Assembly: GCA_036495685.1 (NCBI GenBank)
Contig: DASXMJ010000011.1
Span: forward strand, 1 to 64,000
Direction: 5' to 3'
DNA from: Candidatus Binataceae bacterium
GTDB taxonomy: Bacteria; Desulfobacterota; Binatia; Binatales; Binataceae
DNA length: 64,000 nt
The translations under genes and the position numbers were made by a program. Positions 52,268 to 61,345 of the stretch are shown piece after piece (position 1 is the first letter of the stretch; the number at the start of each line of letters is the position of its first letter). A model generated the notes under the pieces. That model was given only the letters and a program-made list of their open reading frames with translations. It had not been told where the DNA came from and did not search any database.

Positions 52268-53836
52268 TTAGCGCACGTCCATCGTTGGTTTGAGAGGCAT
52301 GGCGGTACGCCCCTTGAGCCGGTTGAGCGCGTTAACCAGGGCCAGCGCACTGGCCATCACGATGTCGCTGTGCGCTCCCGCGCCCGCGACGGTCATCCCG
52401 TTTTGGCGCAGCAGGCAGCTTACTTCCCCGAGCGCATCGGTCCCCCCGGTGATCGCTTTTACCGCGTAGCGTTCGAGCGCCGGCTGGAGGCCGACAATCT
52501 TGTAGATCGCCTTGTAGCAGGCATCCACCATCCCGTCTCCTACCGCCTCCCCGCGTTTCTCGTCCCCGTCGACCCGCAGCGCGACCTGTGCGTGAGGTAG
52601 CGACCCGGAGGCCGAGCTGACCTGGAGATCTACCAACTCGTAGTGATCGGTGGTTCGGCGCGCTTCCTCGGTAACCAGCGCCAGAATGTCGTCATCATAG
52701 ATGACCTTTTTTTTGTCGCAGAGCGCCTTGAACTCGACGAATGCTTTGTTGAGATCAATCGAATCGGTAGCGACCCCCAGATGCTTGAGCCGATCGGCAA
52801 AGGCGTGACGGCCTGAGTGCTTGCCGAGCACCAGTTTGTTGGACGGAATGCCGATGTCCTCCGGCTTCATGATCTCGTAGGTCAGCTTGTATTTGAGTAC
52901 CCCGTCCTGATGGATTCCCGCTTCGTGAGCGAATGCGTTGTCGCCCACGATCGGCTTGTTGGCGGGCACCGGCTGGCCAATCACCTGCGAGAGCAGGCGC
53001 GAGGCGGGAAAAATCTGGCGCGTGTCGATGCGCGATTGAACACCCATCAGGTCGTGCCGCGTCTTCATCGCCATCACGACTTCTTCCATCGAGCAGTTGC
53101 CCGCGCGCTCGCCGATGCCATTGATGGTGCATTCGATCTGACGGGCGCCGTTTTTGACCGCCGCCAACGAATTTGCCACCGCCAATCCAAGATCGTTGTG
53201 ACAATGCGCGCTCCAGATAACCTTGTCACTTCCCGGTACATGCTCGCGCAGATAGGAGAACATCCGACCGAATTCTTCGGGAAGTGCGTGGCCGGTCGTG
53301 TCGGGCAGATTAATCACCATGGCGCCCGCGCGTATCACCTCGGCGCAGACCTTGGCCATGAAGTCCCAGTCGGATCGCGATGCGTCCTCGCAGGAGAACT
53401 CGATGTAATCAAGGTTCTTCCTGGCGCGGGTGACCGCCCAGGTAGCCGCATCCAGCACGTCCTCGCGTGTCATGTTGAGCTTGTACTTCATGTGGATTTC
53501 GGAGGTGGCGAGGAAAATGTGGATGCCAGGATTATGGGCCTTGTCCACCGAGCGCAGCGCCTGGTCGACATCCTCTTCACGCGTGCGTGACAGGCTGAGA
53601 ACCCGCGGACCCTTGACCGAGTCGGCTACCCGCCGCACCGATTCGAAATCGCCCGGAGAGGAGGCGGCAAAACCCGCCTCGATAATGTCGACGTTGAGCC
53701 GGTCGAGCTGGCGAGCAATAGTAATCTTTTCCTCGACGTTCATGGTGCATCCCGGCGATTGCTCGCCATCGCGCAGCGTGGTGTCGAAGATCCGCACATA
53801 ATCGGTTTCGGCGGGTGTAGTATTGAAGTCGGCCAT
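52268..53836 (-). CDS. leuA: 2-isopropylmalate synthase
   Basis: This 522-residue enzyme condenses acetyl-CoA with 2-oxoisovalerate, the first committed step to leucine. The TIM barrel has RIFDTTLRDGEQSPGCTM, and the metal His-x-His in SAHCHNDLGLAVANSLAAV. GNCSMEEVVMAM and AFAHEAGIHQDGVLK follow. The C-terminal LeuA dimer domain (SGSLPHAQVALRVDG...YKAIYKIVG) is the leucine-feedback regulatory region. A GGAGATG site precedes the ATG. Upstream lies the attenuator at 53886-54041. Confidence 0.97.
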   Translation of the reverse strand: MADFNTTPAETDYVRIFDTTLRDGEQSPGCTMNVEEKITIARQLDRLNVDIIEAGFAASSPGDFESVRRVADSVKGPRVLSLSRTREEDVDQALRSVDKAHNPGIHIFLATSEIHMKYKLNMTREDVLDAATWAVTRARKNLDYIEFSCEDASRSDWDFMAKVCAEVIRAGAMVINLPDTTGHALPEEFGRMFSYLREHVPGSDKVIWSAHCHNDLGLAVANSLAAVKNGARQIECTINGIGERAGNCSMEEVVMAMKTRHDLMGVQSRIDTRQIFPASRLLSQVIGQPVPANKPIVGDNAFAHEAGIHQDGVLKYKLTYEIMKPEDIGIPSNKLVLGKHSGRHAFADRLKHLGVATDSIDLNKAFVEFKALCDKKKVIYDDDILALVTEEARRTTDHYELVDLQVSSASGSLPHAQVALRVDGDEKRGEAVGDGMVDACYKAIYKIVGLQPALERYAVKAITGGTDALGEVSCLLRQNGMTVAGAGAHSDIVMASALALVNALNRLKGRTAMPLKPTMDVR

Positions 53837-53885
53837 CGGTCATCTCCTCGTTTGCCCCTGGATAGTTCCGAAAAAGCCGCATCCT

Positions 53886-53993
53886 CAAAAAGGAAACGCC
53901 CCGGGCGGCTTCTTCGGCCCACCGCCCGGGGCGTTCGTCTCGGTTTTCAGGGGCCGGTCAGACCCGTTCCGCGACGCACCCGGCGTGGGCCCT
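53886..53993 (-). promoter_or_regulatory. leuA transcription attenuator (antiterminator and intrinsic terminator)
   Basis: Reading the minus strand, the terminator is a perfect 14-bp GC-rich stem (53935-53922 with 53908-53895, 13-nt loop) followed by TTTCCTTTTT, ending about 53886. An alternative 2:3 helix pairs 53992-53979, inside the leader peptide gene, with 53930-53916, which is the terminator 5' arm plus loop (13 bp with two single-G bulges). Segment 2 can instead pair with segment 1: GGCCCT (54003-53998) with AGGGCC (53993-53988), loop TACG. These three mutually exclusive helices match the classic amino-acid attenuator layout. Confidence 0.82.
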
Positions 53994-54041
53994 CGTAAGG
54001 GCCAGGCTAAGAAGTAGTCCGGGTAGCAGGGTGCGAAACAT
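53958..54041 (-). CDS. leuL: leuA leader peptide (Leu-rich, 27 aa)
   Basis: This short frame (ATG 54041, TGA ending 53958) encodes MFRTLLPGLLLSLALTRAHA followed by GCVAERV. Seven of codons 5-15 are leucine, and five of these are CTA or CTT, which should be scarce in so GC-rich a genome. The start lies 10 nt after a -10 box, so the mRNA is nearly leaderless. The leucine run sits just before attenuator segment 1. A ribosome stalled there for lack of Leu-tRNA would block the 1:2 hairpin and allow the antiterminator. Confidence 0.82.
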   Translation of the reverse strand: MFRTLLPGLLLSLALTRAHAGCVAERV

Positions 54042-54050
54042 AACGGGCCG

Positions 54051-54080
54051 ATTTTAGGCGGACCCCGAAACCCTAGTCAA
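54051..54080 (-). promoter_or_regulatory. Promoter of the leu leader and leuA
   Basis: On the minus strand TTGACT (54080-54075) and TAAAAT (54056-54051) are spaced by 18 nt. The leader-peptide ATG at 54041 begins 10 nt after the -10 box, so transcription should start within about 0-3 nt of the start codon. The divergent PyrE-like gene begins at 54138. Confidence 0.72.
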
Positions 54081-54137
54081 GGTCGGACCACAACGGCCGA
54101 GTTTTGTCGTAGCTGTTAAAGCCTTATTTCAGCTGCC

Positions 54138-54737
54138 ATGGACGATGAACTGCTTAAGTTGTTCGAAACGCGAAGGGGACATTTTCGTCTCGAATCGGGC
54201 CATCACGGCGACTTGTGGCTTGAGATTCCGCTCGCCTTTCTTCGGCCCGGTCGGCTGCGCCCGCATGCGCGGCGACTTGCGCGTATGCTCGTGGCGTATC
54301 GCATCGAAGCGATCTGCGGACCGCTGGTGGAGGGCGCATTTCTCGGGCAAATGGTGGCCGAAGAACTCGCCCTGGAATTCTTATTCGCCGAGCAGTTTCC
54401 GCAACCCAGCAAAGATGGTCTGTTCCCGGTCGGTTATCGCGTCCCCGCATCGCTGCGCTGTCGAATCAAGGGCAAACGGGTAGCGGTGGTCGATGACGCT
54501 ATCAATGCAGGTTCGGCGGTCCGCGGCGCCATCGAAGACTTGAAGACCTGTGGCGCGCAACTCGTGGCGATTGGCGCACTGCTGCGGCTTGGTGACCGCG
54601 CTGCGGTCCTGGCCCGCGCCGAGGCGGTGCCGCTGGTGACTTTGACTCGCCTCGAGGGCGGCACTTTGTGGAGTCCCTCCGAGTGCCCGCTGTGTAGAGC
54701 GGGCACCCCGCTCGATGATCAGAGGGGCATCCAGTAG
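54138..54737 (+). CDS. Orotate phosphoribosyltransferase-like PRTase
   Basis: This 199-residue type I phosphoribosyltransferase has FRLESGHHGDLWLEI and ICGPLVEGAFLGQMVAEEL, which resemble OPRTase substrate-binding parts, and the PRPP loop VAVVDDAINAGSAVRGA. It ends with LWSPSECPLCRAGTPL, a Cys pair common at the C-terminus of one group of PyrE-like proteins. It probably makes OMP from orotate, but a related base cannot be excluded without phylogeny. It diverges from the leu leader. Confidence 0.75.
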   Translation: MDDELLKLFETRRGHFRLESGHHGDLWLEIPLAFLRPGRLRPHARRLARMLVAYRIEAICGPLVEGAFLGQMVAEELALEFLFAEQFPQPSKDGLFPVGYRVPASLRCRIKGKRVAVVDDAINAGSAVRGAIEDLKTCGAQLVAIGALLRLGDRAAVLARAEAVPLVTLTRLEGGTLWSPSECPLCRAGTPLDDQRGIQ

Positions 54738-54783
54738 CGCCGCGGGCGGTTTCTTTCTAGCTGCGCGCCACGGGAATGACCAC

Positions 54784-55167
54784 TTACCCCGTGTAGGTCG
54801 CGATGTACCAGATGTTACCGAAGGTATCTTTCACGCCTGCACCGCGCTCCTGGTAGGGCTTGTCTTCCGGAGCCGCTAACGAAGTTGCCCCCGCATCCAG
54901 GGCACGTCGGTAGGCCCGGTCGACGTCGGCGACATACACATAGATGGAGGCCGGGGTCGGCTTGACATGGGCGGGAAAGTTTCCAACCTCGAGCACCACC
55001 ATCGAGTCCCCGATTCTGGCTTCGATATGAAACCCGCCAGGGGTCGGAAGGCGTTCCAACTCTTCGGCGTCAAACGCGCGCTTGATCAAGTCCGGCAGGT
55101 CAAGGTTGCCGTAGAGATATGGCCTCACCGAGCCCGCGCGGTGACGGATGTGTGTGTGCTGGGCCAT
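54784..55167 (-). CDS. VOC-family (glyoxalase/bleomycin-resistance fold) protein
   Basis: This 127-residue VOC protein opens with RAGSVRPYLYGNLDLPDLIKRAF, and carries SIYVYVADVDRAYRRALDAGATSLAAPEDKPYQERGAGVKDTFGNIWYIATY, the usual betaalphabetabetabeta half with DTFGN. The ATG at 55167 has GGGAGG upstream; the longer frame has none. Proteins of this PhnB/YycE-like kind often have unknown substrates. Confidence 0.85.
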   Translation of the reverse strand: MAQHTHIRHRAGSVRPYLYGNLDLPDLIKRAFDAEELERLPTPGGFHIEARIGDSMVVLEVGNFPAHVKPTPASIYVYVADVDRAYRRALDAGATSLAAPEDKPYQERGAGVKDTFGNIWYIATYTG

Positions 55168-55294
55168 TGAGAACCTCCCGAACGAAGTCCGGGGCTCACT
55201 TTGCAATATAGCTCCCGGTCAGGTCGTGTATCACCCAGTTCGGCTCGTAGCCACCCGGTTCAAGCCGGCTCTTCGACGGGAGCCACTACCGGAG

Positions 55295-57427
55295 TCATTG
55301 GGCCATCCCGAACGCCCGCAGGATGAAGGCGAACGCGTCCGCGGTCTCCTCGATGCTCTTGAGCAGCGGTTTGCCCATGCCGTGCCCAGCGCGTGTCTCG
55401 ATGCGAATCAGGATCGGATTTCCCTTGGGATCGGCGTGTTGCATCGCGGCTGCGAACTTGAAGCTATGCGCGGGAAAAACCCGATCGTCATGATCGCCGG
55501 TCATGACCAGAGTCGCGGGGTAATTCACCCCCGCCCGCACATTCTGCAGCGGCGAATACGCGAGCATCGCCCTGAATTCCTCGGGATTGTCGACCGTCCC
55601 GTACTCCGCTTCCCATGCCTGTCCCACCGTGAACTCACGAAAGCGCAGCACGTCCAGCACGCCCACGTGCGGCAGCGCCGCCGCGAACAGATCGGCCCGT
55701 TGTTCCTCGACTGCGCCCACCAGAAGGCCACCGTTCGAACCGCCCCAGATGGCGAGCCGTTTCGGGTTGGTCCAGTGCTGTGCGATTAGATATTCGGCCG
55801 CCGCGATGAAGTCATCGAACACCGTCTGCTTGTGCAATTTCATGCCGGCCTCATGCCATTCGCGCCCATACTCGCCGCCGCCGCGCAGGTTCGCAACCGC
55901 GACCACGCCGCCCAGTTCCATCCAGGTCGCCCAACTCGCCCCGAAAAACGGCACCAGCGGAATATTGAAGCCGCCGTAGGCAGTCAGGATCGTGGGATTG
56001 TCGCCATCGAGCACGAGCCCCTTGCGCGCGCTGATGAACATCGGGACACGAGTGCCGTCCTTGCTGGTGTAAAAAACCTGCCTGGTCTCGTATTGCGCCG
56101 GGTCATAGCCAGACAGGGTCGGAGAGTGCCAGATGGTACTGGTTCCATCAGCGACCTCGTAACGATAGACGGATGGCGGGGTGGTGAAGCTGCTGAAGTC
56201 GAAATAGGTGACGGCGTCATCGAGGTGTCCAGCAAAACCGGAAACTGCGCCAAGACCAGGCAGCTCCACGCTTCCCAGCAGCTTCCCATCCAATGAGTAG
56301 CGCCGCACCACGCTGTGCGCGTCGTGCATGTACGCGGCGATGAACTGGCCACCGATGAGGCTGGCGTCTTGCAGGAGGTCCGGCCCTTCCGGAACCACGG
56401 TGCGCCAGTCGTCGCGAGATGGCTTGGTGATATCGATCGCGATCAGACGGTAGCGGGGGGCCTGGTCGTCGCTGACGATGTATAAGGTTGTCCCAAGGTT
56501 ATCGCAAAATTCGAAGCTTGCGGTCGGCCTTTGCACAATGGGGATCAGAGGAGCATTCTCTACCGACAAGTCCTGCACCAGCAGGGCGTTCTTGACCTCG
56601 GTGCCTCGCGACACATTGAGAATCAGATAGCGGCCGTCGTACGAGACTTGCGGGCCGATGTACCAGTCAGGGGCGTCGGTCCGCGTGTAGACCAGCACGT
56701 CGGCCGATTGCGGCGTCCCAAGCTTGTGGAACATCAACTTCTCGTACTGATTCGCGGCCTTCAGGACTTCGCCAGGCTGCGGCGGAGCGAATGCCGTGTA
56801 GTAAAAGCCACTGCCATCTTTACGCCAGGTCGCGCCGCCGAATTTCGACCAGCGCAGCTGGTCTGGCAAATCCTTGCCGGTTGCCACTTCGCGAACGTGC
56901 CAAACCTGCCAGTCCGAGCCCCCGTCGGAGAGTGCGTAAGCGGCCAGCTTACCATCGTGTGAGACCGCCCAGCTCGTCACCGCGACCGTGCCATCTTTGG
57001 AGAGCAGATTTGGATCGATCAGCGCGCGCGCCGGTTGCTCCGGGTACTCAGTGACGAACAGTACCGATTGATTCTGCAACCCGCTGTTATGCCAGTAAAA
57101 CCAGTTTTTTCCGCGTCGCCACGGCGGACTCCATCGCTCGAAGTCAAGCAGTTTCTTGAGCCGCCGCGCGATATCGTCGCGCCCTGGTATTTCTCCGAGG
57201 TAACCCTGAGTCAGCCGGTCTTCAGCTTCGATCCAAGCACGCGTCTCCGGTGAATCGATGTGCTCCATCCACCGGTAGGGGTCGGCAACCGAGATGCCGT
57301 GATAGACGTCGACCTGATCGCCGCGCCGCGCCGGCGGATATACCAACGGCGCCGAGGCGGGATGGATGCTGGAGGATGCCATCAGTAACAGCGCGCCCGC
57401 ACCGAGCAGGCTAAGGGGTTTTCTCAA
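55295..57427 (-). CDS. Prolyl oligopeptidase (S9A family)
   Basis: This 710-residue serine peptidase cleaves short peptides after proline. An N-terminal signal-like segment (LSLLGAGALLLMASSSIHPASA) suggests export to the periplasm. A beta-propeller follows, starting with DPYRWMEHIDSPETRAWIEAE, then the alpha/beta-hydrolase domain with nucleophile Ser in IWGGSNGGLLVGA, Asp in GDHDDRVFPAHSFKF, and His in RAGHGMGKP. The stop overlaps nothing downstream; its start overlaps the methyltransferase stop by 4 nt. Confidence 0.93.
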   Translation of the reverse strand: MRKPLSLLGAGALLLMASSSIHPASAPLVYPPARRGDQVDVYHGISVADPYRWMEHIDSPETRAWIEAEDRLTQGYLGEIPGRDDIARRLKKLLDFERWSPPWRRGKNWFYWHNSGLQNQSVLFVTEYPEQPARALIDPNLLSKDGTVAVTSWAVSHDGKLAAYALSDGGSDWQVWHVREVATGKDLPDQLRWSKFGGATWRKDGSGFYYTAFAPPQPGEVLKAANQYEKLMFHKLGTPQSADVLVYTRTDAPDWYIGPQVSYDGRYLILNVSRGTEVKNALLVQDLSVENAPLIPIVQRPTASFEFCDNLGTTLYIVSDDQAPRYRLIAIDITKPSRDDWRTVVPEGPDLLQDASLIGGQFIAAYMHDAHSVVRRYSLDGKLLGSVELPGLGAVSGFAGHLDDAVTYFDFSSFTTPPSVYRYEVADGTSTIWHSPTLSGYDPAQYETRQVFYTSKDGTRVPMFISARKGLVLDGDNPTILTAYGGFNIPLVPFFGASWATWMELGGVVAVANLRGGGEYGREWHEAGMKLHKQTVFDDFIAAAEYLIAQHWTNPKRLAIWGGSNGGLLVGAVEEQRADLFAAALPHVGVLDVLRFREFTVGQAWEAEYGTVDNPEEFRAMLAYSPLQNVRAGVNYPATLVMTGDHDDRVFPAHSFKFAAAMQHADPKGNPILIRIETRAGHGMGKPLLKSIEETADAFAFILRAFGMAQ

Positions 57428-58068
57428 GAGTCAGCTAACTTTCGGTCGAGCCAGGCGACACTGGTCCACAGTGTTCCGTCCTCATCCTGCACATCCGCGA
57501 AGCCGTCGGCCACGAAACCGAGCTCGCACAACAACAGTGGCGCCGACGGCGCACCGCGGCGGTGTTGACCCGGCGCCGCAGCGGGCCTGTAACAACTGAC
57601 GATCAGCCTTCCGGCCGGCTTCAGAAACTGATCGCGCGCTCGAACCAGCATTGCGCCACGCAATTCAGTCGGAACGAATTCGGGCAGCAAGGTCACGTAG
57701 TCAAAACGCATCGGCGGCATCCAGGTCATCACGTTCCCCGACCAGATGCGTTCGGTCCATCGCGTAAGCCGCAGCCGAGCCCGTTGCGCAACTCGCTGGG
57801 AAAGTTCCAGTCCATACGGCTCGACCCGGACATTGCGGTCCGCGGCCCACCGGCACAGCGTCTCCATAAGAAGCCCATTGGCGCAGCCAACATCGAGCCA
57901 GGTCCCATCGTGGTCAAATGCCGCTGCGATAACCTTCCGCTTGCGCTGCCATCGCGCCAGGCCGCCTCCCGACCCGGAACCCCCAGCCAGGTCGCCCCGC
58001 TCATCTGCCGCGACATAGCTGTCCTCGAGCAGCTCGAGGGTGTGCTGGTAGTAGTCGGTTTCGCTCAT
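57424..58068 (-). CDS. Class I SAM-dependent methyltransferase
   Basis: This 214-residue soluble protein has SAM motif I in GTWLDVGCANGLLMETL, an acidic motif II region (YGLELSQRVAQRARLRL), and FDYVTLLPEFVP at motif IV. The N-terminus (YYQHTLELLEDSYV) and GSGSGGG linker are unremarkable. The target is unknown. It precedes and overlaps the prolyl oligopeptidase gene by 4 nt, suggesting one transcript. Confidence 0.78.
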   Translation of the reverse strand: MSETDYYQHTLELLEDSYVAADERGDLAGGSGSGGGLARWQRKRKVIAAAFDHDGTWLDVGCANGLLMETLCRWAADRNVRVEPYGLELSQRVAQRARLRLTRWTERIWSGNVMTWMPPMRFDYVTLLPEFVPTELRGAMLVRARDQFLKPAGRLIVSCYRPAAAPGQHRRGAPSAPLLLCELGFVADGFADVQDEDGTLWTSVAWLDRKLADS

Positions 58069-58151
58069 CGATCGACAGAAAGCTGCGCGACTCGCAGACT
58101 ACGATGATATAAAACCCGCGCTGAATCAGGTACGTGGGGATTTCGCGTCGC

Positions 58152-59036
58152 CTAGTCCGGCACTTCGAGCGTCCGATGTGAGTCCGAGTTCGCGGGAGCG
58201 GACTGGGGCTGTGCCTCCACCGGCAGCATCGCGACGCGGTTGGGCATTCGCTCGCCCCGCAGCAGTAAGTACGGACCTGAAAGGACAAACGCAGAAGCGA
58301 GCAGGAAGACCGTTACCTGGGGCATCGTGACCAGGAAGGCGGCACCAACCACCGCCGCGATCATCAGCTCGATCTGAGCACGCTTGTGAAGGTTGATGCC
58401 CTTGAAACTGGGGTAGGGCACCCGCGAGATCATCAGCCCTGCCAGCGCGAGCGTGATCGGTACCATCAGGCTACACAGCGTCTTCGGCGAGTTAAATTCG
58501 AAGTAACTGTAGGCGAGCGCAATCCCGGCGACCATCGCGGCGGCGCCCGGAACCGGCAGCCCAACGAAACGGCGCTTGTCAACCGAGGCGGTTTGCACGT
58601 TGAAGCGGGCTAGACGCAGTGCTGCGCACACCACGAACAAACCGGAGACGGCCACCCCGAGGCCGCCGATCGGATGCAGCGCCCAGGTAAACGCGAGAAT
58701 CGCCGGCGCCATCCCGAATGCGACCACGTCGGACAGGCTGTCGTACTCAATTCCAAACTGGCTCGAAGTCCGCGACAGGCGGGCGATCCTACCGTCCAGC
58801 CCGTCGCAGATGAACGCAACCATGATCATCACGGCCGCAAGTTCGAAGTGTCCGCCGATGGATGAAATCGCGGAGTAAAAACCCGACAACAGTCCGATCG
58901 AAGTGATGGTGGCGGGTGCGAGCAACACACCCCGCCGCAGCGGCGAAGCCACCTTGTCGCCCTGCTCGCGGATACGACCCGAAATGATTGGGACGTGCGG
59001 CCGGTTGCGCCGCGTAAGTCGATGCGTCGGTCTCAT
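58152..59036 (-). CDS. pssA: CDP-diacylglycerol-serine O-phosphatidyltransferase
   Basis: This 294-residue membrane enzyme makes phosphatidylserine from CDP-diacylglycerol and serine. The CDP-alcohol phosphotransferase motif is complete: ICDGLDGRIARLSRTSSQFG followed by IEYDSLSD. Several hydrophobic helices are present. A Pro/Ala-rich C-terminal tail (VEAQPQSAPANSDSHR) extends beyond the usual end. The ATG overlaps the psd stop by 4 nt, so product and next enzyme are co-made. Confidence 0.94.
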   Translation of the reverse strand: MRPTHRLTRRNRPHVPIISGRIREQGDKVASPLRRGVLLAPATITSIGLLSGFYSAISSIGGHFELAAVMIMVAFICDGLDGRIARLSRTSSQFGIEYDSLSDVVAFGMAPAILAFTWALHPIGGLGVAVSGLFVVCAALRLARFNVQTASVDKRRFVGLPVPGAAAMVAGIALAYSYFEFNSPKTLCSLMVPITLALAGLMISRVPYPSFKGINLHKRAQIELMIAAVVGAAFLVTMPQVTVFLLASAFVLSGPYLLLRGERMPNRVAMLPVEAQPQSAPANSDSHRTLEVPD

Positions 59037-59686
59037 TGATTCAGTTCGGCGAGGACGGATTGGCCCGCGCGGACTCGGTCTCCCAGTCCAACCGTGAGCC
59101 CAAATTCGTTCGGGATAAAATGATCCACTCGGCTGCCGAACATAATCAAGCCAATCCTTTGCCCACTTTCAATTCTATCATGGACGCGGAGATTGCATAC
59201 GATGCGGCGGGCCAGATAGCCAGCCACCTGCATTAAAGCGGTTGGGCGGTCGCCTAAGCCCCTGAAAACAATGAGATTTCTTTCGTTGTGCTGGCTGGCT
59301 TCGTCGCGGAACGCGGCGCGGAATTGACCCGGGGTATGTTCGACCCGGGTGACTTCGCCGGCCACCGGCGCGCGGTTGACGTGCACGTTGAGCGGCGACA
59401 TGAACACCGACACCCGATGGCATCTCACCCCCGCGCTGCCGGGCATCTCCACCTGCGAGATGTCCGTCACCTTGCCGTCGGCCCCCGAAATCACGACTCC
59501 CGCGGTCCTTGCCGGGAACCGCTCGGGGTCTCGGAAAAACAATCCCACCCCCAGCGCGCAGACCAGGACGATCCCGCCAATCTTGTGGAACCCGATCACG
59601 ATCAGAGCGACCGCCAGTCCGAAGACCGCCAGCGAGACGGCCAGTCCCTCTGCGGCGATTCCTATCGCACTAGCGATACCCGCCAT
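59033..59686 (-). CDS. psd: Phosphatidylserine decarboxylase (short, archaeal-type)
   Basis: This 217-residue proenzyme makes phosphatidylethanolamine from phosphatidylserine. Two hydrophobic helices are followed by FFRDPERFPARTAGVVISGADGKVTDI, HRVSVFMSPLNVHVNRAPVAGEV, and the autocleavage motif IMFGSRVDHFIP, where Gly-Ser yields the pyruvoyl group. The short length fits the TIGR00164-like type. It lies between ilvC and pssA. Confidence 0.94.
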   Translation of the reverse strand: MAGIASAIGIAAEGLAVSLAVFGLAVALIVIGFHKIGGIVLVCALGVGLFFRDPERFPARTAGVVISGADGKVTDISQVEMPGSAGVRCHRVSVFMSPLNVHVNRAPVAGEVTRVEHTPGQFRAAFRDEASQHNERNLIVFRGLGDRPTALMQVAGYLARRIVCNLRVHDRIESGQRIGLIMFGSRVDHFIPNEFGLTVGLGDRVRAGQSVLAELNQ

Positions 59687-59742
59687 CTCGCGTCCTCGCC
59701 ACGCTCGCCGACCGTGGTCGCAAGCTTGGAATGCTCTGCAGG

Positions 59743-60759
59743 TCAGTTCTTGGAACGATCCACCAGCCGTTCGCTGGCCAACCAGGGCATGAACGCGCGC
59801 AGCTCCCGGCCCACCGCTTCGATCTGATGCTGCTCGCCTTCCTTGCGCAGCTCACGAAAATGCGGGAGTCCGACCCGGTATTCCTCGATCCACTCTTTGG
59901 CGAATTTGCCCGACTGGATATCCGCGAGGGCGCTTTTCATCGCCTCGCGCACTTCTTTGCCGACGATCCGATGCCCGCGCGTCATGTCGCCGTATTCGGC
60001 GGTGTTGCTGATCGAATAGCGCATATTGGAAATGCCGCCCTCGTAGATCAGATCCACGATCAGCTTCACTTCGTGCACGCATTCGAAGTAGGCCATTTCC
60101 GGCGGATAACCGGCGTTGACCAGAGTCTCGTAGCCGGCGCGAATAAGTTCGGTCAGCCCCCCGCATAGCACCGACTGCTCGCCGAACAAATCCGTCTCGG
60201 TCTCGTCCTTGAAGGTCGTCTCGATAATCGCGGCTCGGCCGCCCCCAATAGCCGAAGCCCACGCGAGCCCCACCGGCCGCGTATCTCGCGACGGATCCTG
60301 CTGGACCGCGAGCAGGCACGGCACTCCCCGTCCTTTCGTATATTCCGATCGGACCAGGTGCCCGGGTCCCTTGGGAGCCACCATGAACACATTCACGTCC
60401 GGCGGGGGCTGGATGAATTTGAAGTGGATGTTAAAGCCGTGTCCGAACGCGAGGTACTTGCCCTTGCTCAAATGCGGCTCGATATGCTCGCGGTAGATGT
60501 CGGAGGCCGCCTCGTCCGGGACCAGCATCATGATAACCTCACCCTGCCGAGCCGCCTCCGCGGTGTCGAAAACCGGCAGCCCCTGCTTGGTTGCTTTCTC
60601 GCGCGACGCGCTCTTGGGGTCGAGACCGACCCGCACGTCCATTCCGCTGTCGCGCAGGTTCAACGCATGCGCGTGTCCCTGGCTACCAAAGCCGATGATG
60701 GCGATTTTCTTGCCGCGCAAGGCACTTAGGTCCGCATCGCGGTCGTAGTAGACCTTCAT
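59743..60759 (-). CDS. ilvC: Ketol-acid reductoisomerase
   Basis: This 338-residue class I enzyme performs isomerisation and NADPH reduction in valine, leucine and isoleucine synthesis. [22 protein letters not shown] is the nucleotide loop, and [32 protein letters not shown] is typical. Metal ligands lie in [13 protein letters not shown] and [20 protein letters not shown]. It follows ilvN after 27 nt. Confidence 0.97.
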   Translation of the reverse strand: MKVYYDRDADLSALRGKKIAIIGFGSQGHAHALNLRDSGMDVRVGLDPKSASREKATKQGLPVFDTAEAARQGEVIMMLVPDEAASDIYREHIEPHLSKGKYLAFGHGFNIHFKFIQPPPDVNVFMVAPKGPGHLVRSEYTKGRGVPCLLAVQQDPSRDTRPVGLAWASAIGGGRAAIIETTFKDETETDLFGEQSVLCGGLTELIRAGYETLVNAGYPPEMAYFECVHEVKLIVDLIYEGGISNMRYSISNTAEYGDMTRGHRIVGKEVREAMKSALADIQSGKFAKEWIEEYRVGLPHFRELRKEGEQHQIEAVGRELRAFMPWLASERLVDRSKN

Positions 60760-60786
60760 CTAATTGCTTCTCCTGACGGTTGTGGA

Positions 60787-61302
60787 TTAGCGATGATGGC
60801 GATGGCCTTCGCCGTTGAGTTGCACCGAACGCGCCATCGCCACCTTGCCTGATCTTATTATTTCCTTGATGCCGAGCGGACGAACCAACGAGATAAATGC
60901 CTTGATCTTGTCGGAGTCGCCGGTGATTTCTACCGCGGTCGCGGTCGGCCCGATGTCCACGACGTGGGCGCGAAAGGCGTGAACGATGGAGTCGAGTTCC
61001 GAGCGCGTCCGCTCTTCCACTGCGATCTTGACGATGACCATCTCGCGGTCGACGATATCGACGCCCTGAAAGTCGGTGACCTTGATGACCGATACGAGCT
61101 TGTTCAGCTGCTTGTTGATTTGCTCGAGCACCTGCTCGTCACCGCTGGTCACGAGCACGATTCGCGAGACGGTGGGATCGAGCGGATCCTCGTTGACCGT
61201 CAGCGATTCGATGTTGTAGCCGCGGCTCGAAAAGAGGCCCGCGACGCGCGCGAGCACGCCGAATTCGTTCTCAACCAGGACAGATATGGTGTGACTTGGC
61301 AT
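60787..61302 (-). CDS. ilvN: Acetolactate synthase regulatory subunit
   Basis: This 171-residue small subunit has an N-terminal ACT domain, HTISVLVENEFGVLARVAGLFSSRGYNIESLTV, that binds the feedback amino acid (normally valine), and a C-terminal ALS_ss domain (KVAVEERTRSEL-like segment, EITGDSDKIKAFISLVRPLGIKEIIRSGKVAM). The catalytic ilvB gene is not upstream; a DUF465 gene is. ilvB must be elsewhere. Confidence 0.94.
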   Translation of the reverse strand: MPSHTISVLVENEFGVLARVAGLFSSRGYNIESLTVNEDPLDPTVSRIVLVTSGDEQVLEQINKQLNKLVSVIKVTDFQGVDIVDREMVIVKIAVEERTRSELDSIVHAFRAHVVDIGPTATAVEITGDSDKIKAFISLVRPLGIKEIIRSGKVAMARSVQLNGEGHRHHR

Positions 61303-61345
61303 CTGGAAGGCGCGCGCGTACCCATCGGCGGACTCTCACGCTCAA

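Noticed and set aside
52083-52271. 62-codon frame in the leuA-leuB gap on the opposite strand
   Set aside because: No ribosome site, no family features, and it runs against the operon.
53895-53935. Strong hairpin as a simple terminator of an upstream gene
   Set aside because: No gene on the minus strand ends there; the Leu-rich frame, promoter and competing helices show it is an attenuator.
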